A DNA stretch of 56,056 bases. It comes from a virus. The stretch is taken from positions 1 to 56,056 of the IMG/VR virus record IMGVR_UViG_3300036845_000136; one strand, written 5' to 3'. The notes beneath the pieces were generated by a model. That model was not told the DNA's origin, did not search any database, and saw only the letters and a list, made by a program, of their open reading frames with translations. How positions within the stretch are numbered: the stretch's first letter is position 1; the number at the start of each line of letters is the position of its first letter. Positions 47,202 through 55,680 of the stretch are shown piece after piece. A program made the translations under genes and the position numbers.

Positions 47202-49843
47202 TCGCCGCTCTGGGTTTGCTTGCGCTGGTGTCCTCTCCAAGTGCTGCGCAGCTTCCGCCGCCAGCCCCGATTGGTGATGCCTCCAAGATGACGACCACGG
47301 CGACCGGCGGCAGTGCCGCGCGCGCCCTGTCTGCACGGGCCGCTGACTGGCTCAATCCAGCCGACTATGGCGCCATCATGGATGGCACCAGCCACCCGCT
47401 ATCGAGCGTCTACAACACGCTGGCAGCCGCACAGGCGGTGTGTCCCGAAGCGACTGCGCTGTCGCAAGAAACCGATTGGTGCGCCATGCAGGCCATCATC
47501 GACAAGGTGCAGGCGATGCCCGCCTTGGTGCCGACGTATAGCAACATATCCGGGGCGTCTGGCGCCAAGATACGCGTACCGAATCACGCGATGCTCTACA
47601 CTGGCGCCGACGCGCTCAATGCCAACAATATCTCGCTGACCGTCGCGGGAGATGATGGGCTTAGCAGCGGCGCAGTGGTCAAAGCCACGCCGTGGCTCAA
47701 CTACGGCCTGAACAATAAGATGGGTGTCGGTTCGGCAGTTGTGAGCGCCACCGGACTAGGCTACTCGGCTGCGGATCAGCTTACGCTGACCGGCCTCGGG
47801 GGCACCTGCGAAATATCACCGGTGATCAACGTGCTGACCGTCGGAAGCTCGGGCGAGATACTGTCCACCAACATCGCCACGCCAGGGTCGTGTTCGGTGC
47901 CGCCGCCGAACCCGCAGGCTTACACGACGTTAAGTCCCGGCTTTGGTGCGACCATCAACGCCACGTTCACCGCAGGCGTGCTGACGGCGTCATCGTTCGC
48001 TGGAACCGGCTCTGGATGCGTCGTCGGCGAGACGCTGACCGCGACCGGCGGCAGTACACCGGGCGGCAGTCCAACGTCAGCAACGCTGACTGTCACCAAG
48101 GTCACTGGCGGGGCCGTGCAGAGCGGTGGCGTGACAATCGCCACTGGCGGTTCCTACGGCACGCCACCCATCAATCCGGTATCTTTCACCGGGTCCGCTG
48201 CGTGCAGTGGGGCAACGTTCAACCTCGGCAAATTCAGCAACAATGGCGGCCGGTTGACGATGGACAACCTCCACTTCGTCGCTGGGGCGCCGCACGTCGC
48301 GATCGCCAAGGCGCAGTTCAATCTCACGTCCAATTCCACGATGATCAATAACGTAACATACAATTACGTCCAGGGGGTGGGCTATTGGGGTTGGCTGTTC
48401 GATCTCATGTCGGTGAGCAACGGCATCTTCAATAACGTCGACGGCAACAACGACCTTGCTCACATCAATGACGGCACGACCGGGGCGATGTTTACCATCC
48501 GTGAACAGAACAACCTGTTCGGTCACTACGAGCATCGGTGGACACGAATCAACGCGACTGCATTCTATCTCGGCGCGATCGATTATCTGGCGACCGATGA
48601 AGCGTTCTATCAAGGGCTGTATTTCGATCGAATCGGCTGCGGCCTCGGCGCCATGTGCCTGAATATGGAAAATGCAGGACACCACGCTTACGGCAACATT
48701 ATGATCCAGAACTTCTATTCGACACAAACCGCGCAACAGCTAGCGATCAACATCGGGCTTTCAGTCTACATTAGCCATAGCGCCTTTGGCACCGGCACCA
48801 ATCGTCTAGCGACTCAGCCACCGAGCGCCGATGGCGTGCTGCTCAACAATGTAAATCAGGCAATCATCACTGATAACGTCTGTGGCGCTGGATTGGCGGT
48901 GATTCCGACATTCAACTGTTTTCATATCGCTGGAACGTCTGCGTTCAATGTGTTGCAAAATAATACCATCACGAACGCGGCCAGGGTGCCAAACTTCACC
49001 GGCTATCTGTTCGACGCAGGTACAAGCAACAACACGCAGCAGGATGCCTTCCGCACCGCCCCCGCCAGGGTGACCTACGCAACCGATAACGGTGTGAATA
49101 ATTACACGCAAAACAATCCGACGATGAATGCGACCGGGTCTGGTTCGGTGACGCTGGGAAACTCTAACGGCCCTGGCTTGCAGGTGACGAACAATCCGGC
49201 TGTGCCGCGTTATTTACCAAGCACGAGGTCCGGAGGTGCTGGGCAGGGAGCGTTTTACTCCGCTGTGGGTCTCGACAATTTCACACAGCCCACCAGCGCG
49301 GACGCGATTGCCGGATCGACCACAATCAGCATGGTCAACACGATCGGACTGATTAACGGTCTGCTGGTGACTGGCAGTCCGTTCTTGCCGACGCCGACCT
49401 TGATCGCGTCGACCACATCGAACTCGATCACGATCAACACAGCCACGAGTGGCGGCACAATCCCGTCGGGAACCGTCCTAACGTTCTCCGATTATTCCAC
49501 CGACATTAACCTGCAAGCTGGCGGCACGGGCGCGGTGATCACCAACGGCGCCAAGGGCGCTACGTGCGTGAACCACGCGCTCGTCGCGGCCGAGGTGTAT
49601 ACTATTCCAGATGGCACTGGTTGCGTGTTTCTGAATAACGTCTTGGTCGCCTCTGCCACTATCATCATGCCGCTAAACGCGCGTCCGAACCAGGACATCG
49701 AGATGACTTTTTTCGGCGGCGTCACCACGCTTACCGTGCAAGCCAATACCGGCCAAACGATGGGGGGCGGTGTGCCGACGACCGCGACATCGGCCACGCC
49801 GTTCCGCTGGCGCCTGCTCAGTGGTCGCTGGCAGCGGATGTAA
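47189..49843 (+). CDS. Tailspike with beta-helix and N-terminal Sec-type signal
   Basis: 884 residues from GTG 47189, preceded by GGAGG at six bases. The N-terminus (MRRIVAALGLLALVSSPSAA-QLPPP) is a good signal peptide, unusual for a virion protein. Then ALSARAADWLNPADYGAIMD, the usual head of pectate-lyase-type tailspikes, and a long N/T/G-rich beta-helix (VSNGIFNNVDGNNDLAHIND). A C-terminal beta domain includes TIPDGTGCVFLNN. The catalytic site is not identifiable. Confidence 0.75.
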   Translation: MRRIVAALGLLALVSSPSAAQLPPPAPIGDASKMTTTATGGSAARALSARAADWLNPADYGAIMDGTSHPLSSVYNTLAAAQAVCPEATALSQETDWCAMQAIIDKVQAMPALVPTYSNISGASGAKIRVPNHAMLYTGADALNANNISLTVAGDDGLSSGAVVKATPWLNYGLNNKMGVGSAVVSATGLGYSAADQLTLTGLGGTCEISPVINVLTVGSSGEILSTNIATPGSCSVPPPNPQAYTTLSPGFGATINATFTAGVLTASSFAGTGSGCVVGETLTATGGSTPGGSPTSATLTVTKVTGGAVQSGGVTIATGGSYGTPPINPVSFTGSAACSGATFNLGKFSNNGGRLTMDNLHFVAGAPHVAIAKAQFNLTSNSTMINNVTYNYVQGVGYWGWLFDLMSVSNGIFNNVDGNNDLAHINDGTTGAMFTIREQNNLFGHYEHRWTRINATAFYLGAIDYLATDEAFYQGLYFDRIGCGLGAMCLNMENAGHHAYGNIMIQNFYSTQTAQQLAINIGLSVYISHSAFGTGTNRLATQPPSADGVLLNNVNQAIITDNVCGAGLAVIPTFNCFHIAGTSAFNVLQNNTITNAARVPNFTGYLFDAGTSNNTQQDAFRTAPARVTYATDNGVNNYTQNNPTMNATGSGSVTLGNSNGPGLQVTNNPAVPRYLPSTRSGGAGQGAFYSAVGLDNFTQPTSADAIAGSTTISMVNTIGLINGLLVTGSPFLPTPTLIASTTSNSITINTATSGGTIPSGTVLTFSDYSTDINLQAGGTGAVITNGAKGATCVNHALVAAEVYTIPDGTGCVFLNNVLVASATIIMPLNARPNQDIEMTFFGGVTTLTVQANTGQTMGGGVPTTATSATPFRWRLLSGRWQRM

Positions 49844-49856
49844 GGGAGACCGCGCG

Positions 49857-52802
49857 ATGTCGATGGAGGAGATCGCGAAGGCTCGCATGGCGCCACCGAG
49901 GCCGCGCCGACCGCCGCCGCGGACAACGCTGACCAAAATGCTGCGCAACACCGAGGTGCCGACCTTCACCGATGCGCCGCCACCGCCGCCGCAGCTTCGC
50001 ATATCCGGCGTCAATACATCCCCGGGCTGGGTCACGGGCTATGTGCCGACGACGGACCAGTGGAACGCCGCGTACGTCGATAAGGTCGATGCGCAGAACG
50101 GCTTCGCGACTGATCTGACACTGACCGACTCTGTCGTTATCGGCAGCCTGACACTGGCGCGCGACCCGGCTCAACCGCTTGAAGCCACGAGCAAGCAATA
50201 TGTCGATGCGGCGACCGCGCTCAACCTGCCCAAGACTGGCGGCACGATGAGCGGGCCGCTCGTACTGGCCGCAGACCCAACTGCCGCACTGCAACCCACG
50301 AGTAAGCAATATGTCGATGCGGCGATCAGTACGCTGGTGAGCGGCCTCACGTACAAAGGATCGTGGAATGCGGCGACCAACACCCCGACACTGACCTCCG
50401 GCGTCGGCACGCAGGGAGATGTGTGGATTGTCGGAACCGCCGGCACCACAACGCTCGACGGCAATTCGGTGTGGTCCGTTGCTGATGAGGCTCTGTTCTC
50501 CGGTGGCGTCTGGAAGCGCATACCGCTGTCGAGCGCCTACGGCACGATGGCGGTGCAGAACGCGAGTGCAGTTGCCATCACTGGCGGCACGGCAACATTG
50601 TCAACGGTCGGCATTGTCGGCGGAGCAACCATCTTTGCGCCGGTCGGTACGACCGATGATGCTTATTTTTCTGATGTTGATGGTGGTGTGTGGGCAAAGT
50701 TCCTCACCTCGACGGCGGGTTGGCAGCTTAAAGTGCCGCTCACTGCGCCAACCGGCACTTTCACGACGCTGAATGCGAGTGCGATCACTGGTGGCGGCAC
50801 GGCATTGTCAACGGTCGGCATTGTCGGCGGAGCGACCATCGTTGCGCCGGTCGGTCCCGATGATGCTTATTTTTCTGATGTTGATGGTGGTGTGTGGGCA
50901 AAGTTCCTCACCTCGACGGCGGGTTGGCAGCTTAATTTGCCGCTCACTGCGCCAACCGGCACATTCACGACGCTGAATGTCGCTTCGTTTTCGCCGGTGA
51001 CGTTGCCGCTCAAGATCGGCTCGACCCTTGATACGACGATATACGCGACTTCGACGCCGTACAGCACACAGCCGTTGGTGGTTTTTCTAGATCCTGACGG
51101 CGCTGTCATGAACAGAGTCGATCCGACGACGGGGGAATGGGCGCATCAAAAAGCGACTGGCATTCCCGCTGCGCTGATCAACGCTGGCCGCTACCGCACG
51201 CGATTGACTGCCAAGCCGATCACATGGTTCACCACCGTGGTCAACTCCACCGCGAATACGACTTATGCTGCGATTTTCACCACCGAAGGCCAGCCATCGT
51301 CAGTTCGGTTCATCGTGCCATCAGCCCAATCGGCGGCGACCATCCAGATGGCATATGCCTTTGCTGACACGGTAGGCGATGGGATCAACCCGACGATAGG
51401 CGGAAAGGCTGCGCAGTGGACGACTGTTACATGGCTCAACGCCGGGCTGGATGTTGACTATATTTCACAGTTGGCAGCTTTCAATTTGGCCAACTTGGTG
51501 GCGCCCACCACCTTCGCGCTGCCCACGGCCGATCCCATCAACTATGGCACCTTCAATCCTCGCCAGATATTCCACCACTATCTCTCGGATTGGATGCCAG
51601 GAGTGGCGCCGCTGCGCGTGGATGGCGGCAGCGGCGCATCGCTCGTTTTCGTGCGGCTATATGTGACGACCGGCACACTTCAATTGGCAGTTAACACCGG
51701 CGATGTATCAGGGGCCTACGACTCGTTTCTGTTCGGCCGCACGCTGCAATCTTTCAGTCAGGTCACTGATGGTGTCACAACGCCGGCCAATTTCACCAGC
51801 ACGACCCGAGTTGGAAATTGGGCCTGTCACGGCCTGCAATATGAAAGCCTGAACCGAGGCATCGCTATCATGGACGGTGGTGACAGCACTTCGGCAGGCA
51901 CCGGGTCTGACTACGGGATATGGGGCGTGTGGCGCAAAGTTGCTATGGCGCTGTCCACGCCCGCCAATCCAGTCGAACTGGCAATCTTCGCACAGCCGGC
52001 ATCCGATTTTTACACGTATGTGGTCCAGTATGGACAGTCAGTCGATTGGGTGAAGCCCACGGTGGCCTACTTACAGGCTTGGTCGCGCAATAGCTGGAAA
52101 TTGACAACGCTTGTAACGGGAGTGCCCGCCAGCAATGGACACTCCGATGTGCTACAGATTTTGATCGGTGGCACGATCACTCCAGGTAACATTGTTTCTA
52201 CCACCATCACGGATACCAACGTCGCCGGCTCGCCTCTCACCGTGAGCTATACAGTTCAAGCCGGCGACACTCTGTCATCCGTGGCGACCAATTTTGCCGC
52301 TGCCATTCAAGCCACCACCGTACTGTTTAATGCAGGATATCGTGCTTTCAGCAACGGTTTGTGGACAAACGTGGCGTTCCCATCGGTGCTGCCGTCGGGC
52401 GGCACTGCGACGGCCAACGGTACGCTGACTGCGACCGGGTATTTCGATTATCTTTACATCACGCAGCAAATCGCCGATATGTCGCTGTCAGCAGCAATGT
52501 CCATCTTTGGCAGAGTGGAGTCGTATGGCGGCGTGTCGTTCATCGCAACGCTCTACGGCGATATCGGTATGACGCTGCAAACTGATGCGACGCGGCAGAA
52601 GGTCAACGCGGCGATCCGCGCGATGAGCCGTGCAGTTGTCATAGATTATGACTCGGTGTTGAGCGGGGCAACAGGGCCGGCGGGCGCGCCACAAATCCCC
52701 TCACCGTCGCTGAGTGCTGATGGTGTCCACCCCAATAATGCAGGTTACGTGATTGAGGCGAACTTGTTGAGCCCGCTGTTGAAGCAGGTCTACGGGCTGT
52801 AA
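49857..52802 (+). CDS. Tail fibre with SGNH-hydrolase domain
   Basis: 981 residues from ATG 49857 (AAGGGAG upstream). A Pro/Arg-rich head precedes the anchor domain (ISGVNTSPGWVTGYVPTTDQ) shared with the gene at 46815, then SKQYVDA trimer repeats and a 69-residue tandem repeat. The C-terminal third is SGNH/GDSL: block I IAIMDGGDSTSAGTG and block V LSADGVHPNNAGY give the Ser and Asp-x2-His. It probably deacetylates surface polysaccharide. Confidence 0.85.
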   Translation: MSMEEIAKARMAPPRPRRPPPRTTLTKMLRNTEVPTFTDAPPPPPQLRISGVNTSPGWVTGYVPTTDQWNAAYVDKVDAQNGFATDLTLTDSVVIGSLTLARDPAQPLEATSKQYVDAATALNLPKTGGTMSGPLVLAADPTAALQPTSKQYVDAAISTLVSGLTYKGSWNAATNTPTLTSGVGTQGDVWIVGTAGTTTLDGNSVWSVADEALFSGGVWKRIPLSSAYGTMAVQNASAVAITGGTATLSTVGIVGGATIFAPVGTTDDAYFSDVDGGVWAKFLTSTAGWQLKVPLTAPTGTFTTLNASAITGGGTALSTVGIVGGATIVAPVGPDDAYFSDVDGGVWAKFLTSTAGWQLNLPLTAPTGTFTTLNVASFSPVTLPLKIGSTLDTTIYATSTPYSTQPLVVFLDPDGAVMNRVDPTTGEWAHQKATGIPAALINAGRYRTRLTAKPITWFTTVVNSTANTTYAAIFTTEGQPSSVRFIVPSAQSAATIQMAYAFADTVGDGINPTIGGKAAQWTTVTWLNAGLDVDYISQLAAFNLANLVAPTTFALPTADPINYGTFNPRQIFHHYLSDWMPGVAPLRVDGGSGASLVFVRLYVTTGTLQLAVNTGDVSGAYDSFLFGRTLQSFSQVTDGVTTPANFTSTTRVGNWACHGLQYESLNRGIAIMDGGDSTSAGTGSDYGIWGVWRKVAMALSTPANPVELAIFAQPASDFYTYVVQYGQSVDWVKPTVAYLQAWSRNSWKLTTLVTGVPASNGHSDVLQILIGGTITPGNIVSTTITDTNVAGSPLTVSYTVQAGDTLSSVATNFAAAIQATTVLFNAGYRAFSNGLWTNVAFPSVLPSGGTATANGTLTATGYFDYLYITQQIADMSLSAAMSIFGRVESYGGVSFIATLYGDIGMTLQTDATRQKVNAAIRAMSRAVVIDYDSVLSGATGPAGAPQIPSPSLSADGVHPNNAGYVIEANLLSPLLKQVYGL
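50592..50987 (+). repeat. 207-bp tandem repeat in the SGNH fibre gene
   Basis: Two nearly identical units with period 207 bp (69 residues), about 50592-50780 and 50799-50987. Between the copies, long stretches such as the run encoding DDAYFSDVDGGVWAKFLTST are identical at base level, so the duplication is recent. Confidence 0.85.
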
Positions 52803-52817
52803 TAAAGGGATCAAAAG

Positions 52818-53603
52818 ATGCCCACAGCTTTCCTATTCAATAACGCTGACGCCACTGCGTACGCTGACGAATACATATTGCCGGGCACCCTTCCGACAGG
52901 GCTCGTTGCGCTATATTTATTCGATCGCGGCGCTACCCGGAGCGCGACTAACCTTGCGACGGGCGGTCTGCAAGGCGCCGCGTTCGTCGGCACGCCGACG
53001 ATAAACTCTGACGGTACCATGACATTCTCTGGCGGCACCACGTACCTCCAGACGCCGATCATGCAAACCGTCGAGTTAACGGTCATGTTGGTGGCGTATT
53101 CGCTGGCGCCGCTGGCCGGCGAGGCAACCCAACTATTTGCTTGCACCGGAGGCGATCCAAACCGAATTCCGCCCAACACATCGGCCGGCATTCAGTTCAC
53201 CAACAACACCGCGTCCACGGCGCCTGATGGAAAGCTGACAGCTTCAACCTATTGGGGACCGACTGGCGGACCATCCTCACTGGTTGTCACCCTTCCGTTG
53301 GATATTCCACAGTGGCGCACACCAAGTTTGCTGTGGGTCACGGCCGGTTCGACCGAGGAACGAACGGTGGCGGGCAGTCAGACGCTCGGCACGTCTGCGG
53401 TGTCCGCGCTGCAAAGCCAGCCTCTATATGTGAACACGACGTTGTCATTCCGCGTGGGTGCGTCGTGGACTGGATCATCGGCTGGCCAGAGTAACCAGGC
53501 ATGTTGGGCCTACTGGAACCGCGTGCTTACATCCGCCGAACGGGCAGCTTTCCAGGCGTGGATCAGCGCGCGGCTGCTGCGCCGGCATGGCTACGTCGTC
53601 TAA
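52818..53603 (+). CDS. Tail appendage with lectin-like (LamG) domain
   Basis: 261 residues, ATG 52818. LPTGLVALYLFDRGATRSAT, INSDGTMTFSGGTTYLQTPI, QACWAYWNRVLTSAERAAFQ are typical of concanavalin/LamG-like domains (jelly roll with final helix). Probably a sugar-binding tail accessory. Confidence 0.65.
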   Translation: MPTAFLFNNADATAYADEYILPGTLPTGLVALYLFDRGATRSATNLATGGLQGAAFVGTPTINSDGTMTFSGGTTYLQTPIMQTVELTVMLVAYSLAPLAGEATQLFACTGGDPNRIPPNTSAGIQFTNNTASTAPDGKLTASTYWGPTGGPSSLVVTLPLDIPQWRTPSLLWVTAGSTEERTVAGSQTLGTSAVSALQSQPLYVNTTLSFRVGASWTGSSAGQSNQACWAYWNRVLTSAERAAFQAWISARLLRRHGYVV

Positions 53604-53633
53604 AGGCTGATGCGCGGGAAGAAAGGATGAGGC

Positions 53634-53879
53634 ATGTCAGAGAGCCGACAACAAACGATTGATCCCAATCTGACGGTGCCGCTCACGCTCGCTGCGGCCG
53701 AGTGGGACGTGATCCTACGCGCGCTCGATGAGATACCGATGCCGAAGCGCATTTCAGCCCCGCTCGCCGCTAAGATTTTCGCCGCAGTGACCGAGGCGTC
53801 GCAAGCGGTTGAAACGGTTGTCGAGCACCTGCGCGGACGCGATCTGCCGTCATCGCTGCGCGGTGACGTCGGCAGGTGA
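53634..53879 (+). CDS. Small helical phage protein
   Basis: 81 residues, ATG 53634 after GAAAGGATGAGG. LTLAAAEWDVILRALDEIPM and a helical C-terminus resemble small proteins of unknown role in phages. Overlaps or abuts the membrane-protein gene. Confidence 0.55.
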   Translation: MSESRQQTIDPNLTVPLTLAAAEWDVILRALDEIPMPKRISAPLAAKIFAAVTEASQAVETVVEHLRGRDLPSSLRGDVGR

Positions 53880-53883
53880 TTAT

Positions 53884-54102
53884 GTGGCCGATGATCCAAA
53901 GCCGCCGTTTGATCCAGTGTGGGGCGCATGGATTCTAATCCTCGCCATGATCTTCGTCGTCGTGCTGGGTCAGGTGTTGATATTCATCGGATGCATCGCT
54001 GGTGCTCAGACCATGTGCGAGCGCAACACCGGCAACCTCAGCCAGATCGCGATGGAGATATTAACCGCCGTGGCGATCCTGATCTCGGTCAAGAGACCCT
54101 GA
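53884..54102 (+). CDS. Two-span membrane protein, holin candidate
   Basis: 72 residues from GTG 53884; GTG 53863 is an alternative. Hydrophobic spans WILILAMIFVVVLGQVLIFI and EILTAVAILISV with Cys residues between. It lies after the tail genes, where lysis genes often are, but no endolysin is adjacent in the window. Confidence 0.5.
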   Translation: MADDPKPPFDPVWGAWILILAMIFVVVLGQVLIFIGCIAGAQTMCERNTGNLSQIAMEILTAVAILISVKRP

Positions 54103-54188
54103 TCGTCACACAACCTCGCTAGCCGTGCCTGAAGGTGTGCTGTATGCACGCATCATCGAAGCCACCATTCAATGGAGGAACGCCCATC

Positions 54189-54983
54189 ATGCCAAGAACT
54201 ATCCCAGCGCTTATCGTTATCGGCGGAGGTCCCAACAACGAACTTCCTGGTGTGCCGGGTTATCCGGATCAGGGGCTGCCGCCCTATGTCGACAACTCGC
54301 TGCCATCGGTCCCAGGCCCTATCGACCCCGGCTGGGGTTTCCCTTTGCCGCCGGTTATCTCGCACCCGATCGCGCCGACGCCTGGGCATCCGATCGCGCC
54401 CGGCGGGCGGCCGCCTCATCCGGCGCACCCGATCCAGCCGACCTATCCGGTTGATCCTGACTACGGCATTCCTGCGCCGCCGACCGTCTGGCCCAATCCG
54501 CCGATCCCGGTGTATCCGGCGCACCCGATCCCGCCGCGACCCGACCAGGGCCTGCCAGGGCAGCCGCCGGCTCCCGATCAGGGGCTTCCTGGAAACCAGC
54601 CTGGGATAGACAACACCCTGCCGCGCCCGCCCGGCCGGCCTGACAATAGCCTGCCGCCGATCCCGGTGTTCCCGAACAACGACCTGCCGATCTTCCAAGG
54701 CGGTCCGAACAACGACCTGCCGATCCCGCCGGGCGCCGTCTGGCCGCCATTGCCGCCCTACGTCGACAACAGCCTTCCTGGCTCTAAGCAGGTGATGGTT
54801 CTGGTTTGGATTCCGGGTTTTGGCTATCGCTGGACCACGCTCGATCTGTCGCTGAAGCCTTCGCATCCGATGGTGCCGCCATCGACGGTGCCGGGTTATC
54901 CCGATCAGGGTCTGCCAGATACCGGCAACCGGCCGATGAACCCAATTGATCCGGGCGGCACGCCGACGCCGACGAAGAAGTAG
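54189..54983 (+). CDS. Proline-rich repeat protein
   Basis: 264 residues from ATG 54189. About a third is proline, with a recurring P-[DN]-[QNS]-x-LP unit: PDQGLP, VDNSLP, PNNDLP, IDNTLP, occurring at least ten times. A single folded-looking segment (VMVLVWIPGFGYRWTTLDLS) lies near residue 205. No signal peptide. It may be an extended spacer or a binding scaffold; unknown. Confidence 0.6.
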   Translation: MPRTIPALIVIGGGPNNELPGVPGYPDQGLPPYVDNSLPSVPGPIDPGWGFPLPPVISHPIAPTPGHPIAPGGRPPHPAHPIQPTYPVDPDYGIPAPPTVWPNPPIPVYPAHPIPPRPDQGLPGQPPAPDQGLPGNQPGIDNTLPRPPGRPDNSLPPIPVFPNNDLPIFQGGPNNDLPIPPGAVWPPLPPYVDNSLPGSKQVMVLVWIPGFGYRWTTLDLSLKPSHPMVPPSTVPGYPDQGLPDTGNRPMNPIDPGGTPTPTKK

Positions 54984-55018
54984 GTCTCTCTCGACCGGAC
55001 TATTCTTCCCCTCACCTG

Positions 55019-55046
55019 GGGCGTCCTTCGGGGCGCCCTTTTTTTT
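55019..55046 (+). terminator. Intrinsic terminator with UUCG loop
   Basis: GGGCGTCC-TTCG-GGGCGCCC followed by eight T. An 8-bp GC stem with one G-T pair and a UUCG tetraloop. It ends the long rightward structural transcript. Confidence 0.9.
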
Positions 55047-55059
55047 GGAGAACTCCCAA

Positions 55060-55182
55060 ATGGAACAACTGATCCGCAAGTGGTGTTCGTGACAGTGACG
55101 CTGCAACTGGTGTCGTCGTCGCGACGCTGATTTCTTTGTTGTTCTGGGCCATTGTTGCATTCAGCGTTTATTTGGCGCAACG
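55060..55182 (+). other. Short region with a possible membrane-protein remnant
   Basis: A 10-residue ORF (MEQLIRKWCS, ATG 55060) is followed in another frame by an open stretch ending at TGA near 55182 that encodes a typical membrane span (VVVATLISLLFWAIVAFSVYL) without a usable start. It may be a frameshifted small membrane gene or coincidence. Confidence 0.25.
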
Positions 55183-55209
55183 ATGACTGGTTACCGAGAA
55201 CTAGCACTT

Positions 55210-55246
55210 GCCCCGCTTGGCTCCCGCCCGGCGGGGCTTTTCTTTT
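55210..55246 (+). terminator. Second intrinsic terminator
   Basis: GCCCCGC (55210-55216) pairs with GCGGGGC (55231-55237), followed by TTTTCTTTT. A 14-base loop makes it weaker than the one at 55019. It overlaps the open frame upstream of the coiled-coil gene, arguing for that gene starting at 55273. Confidence 0.7.
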
Positions 55247-55272
55247 GTCCGCTCTCCGGCGATGCTGCGGGG

Positions 55273-55500
55273 ATGACAGACACACACGACGACACCCTGG
55301 CGGAACTGCACCGACGCATCGCCCTGATGGAAGTGCACGTTGCCGGGCTGGAAGCCGAGAACGCCGCTCTGAAACGGCACAACCACGAACTGCGCGAGGC
55401 GGTCGCTGAACTGTTGGCACCCGACAAGCCGTCTCAGGTGTCACAAAACCCGGGACTGTCCACTACCGTAACGCCAAACCTACTGATAAGGCCCAACTAA
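55273..55500 (+). CDS. Small coiled-coil protein
   Basis: 75 residues from ATG 55273 (an upstream ATG at 55183 lies before the terminator). LHRRIALMEVHVAGLEAENA with heptad leucines continues to KRHNHELREAVAELL, a parallel coiled coil similar in look to SlyX-like proteins. Role unknown. Confidence 0.5.
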   Translation: MTDTHDDTLAELHRRIALMEVHVAGLEAENAALKRHNHELREAVAELLAPDKPSQVSQNPGLSTTVTPNLLIRPN

Positions 55501-55680
55501 GTTTATTTTGGTTTGTCGGCGGATTTTACAGACGTATCGCATCCGAACCAGCTAGCCTTTGCGATGGCGGTCGCAGGATCGCTGCGGTTCGACCGGGATG
55601 TTTTTGGTCCTATGGGTAGGCACCTTGCAAGGAATAGCTCGGCGTTCCGCTTCTCCTCCTTTTGCAAAGGGAAACCTCAC
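55501..55680 (+). promoter_or_regulatory. Gene-free gap with two palindromes
   Basis: 180 bases without a gene. CCTTGCAAGG (55623-55632) is a perfect palindrome, and CCTTT-TGC-AAAGG (55658-55670) is a related inverted repeat next to the ribosome-binding site of the following gene. No clear -35/-10 pair was found. Operator function is a guess. Confidence 0.3.
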
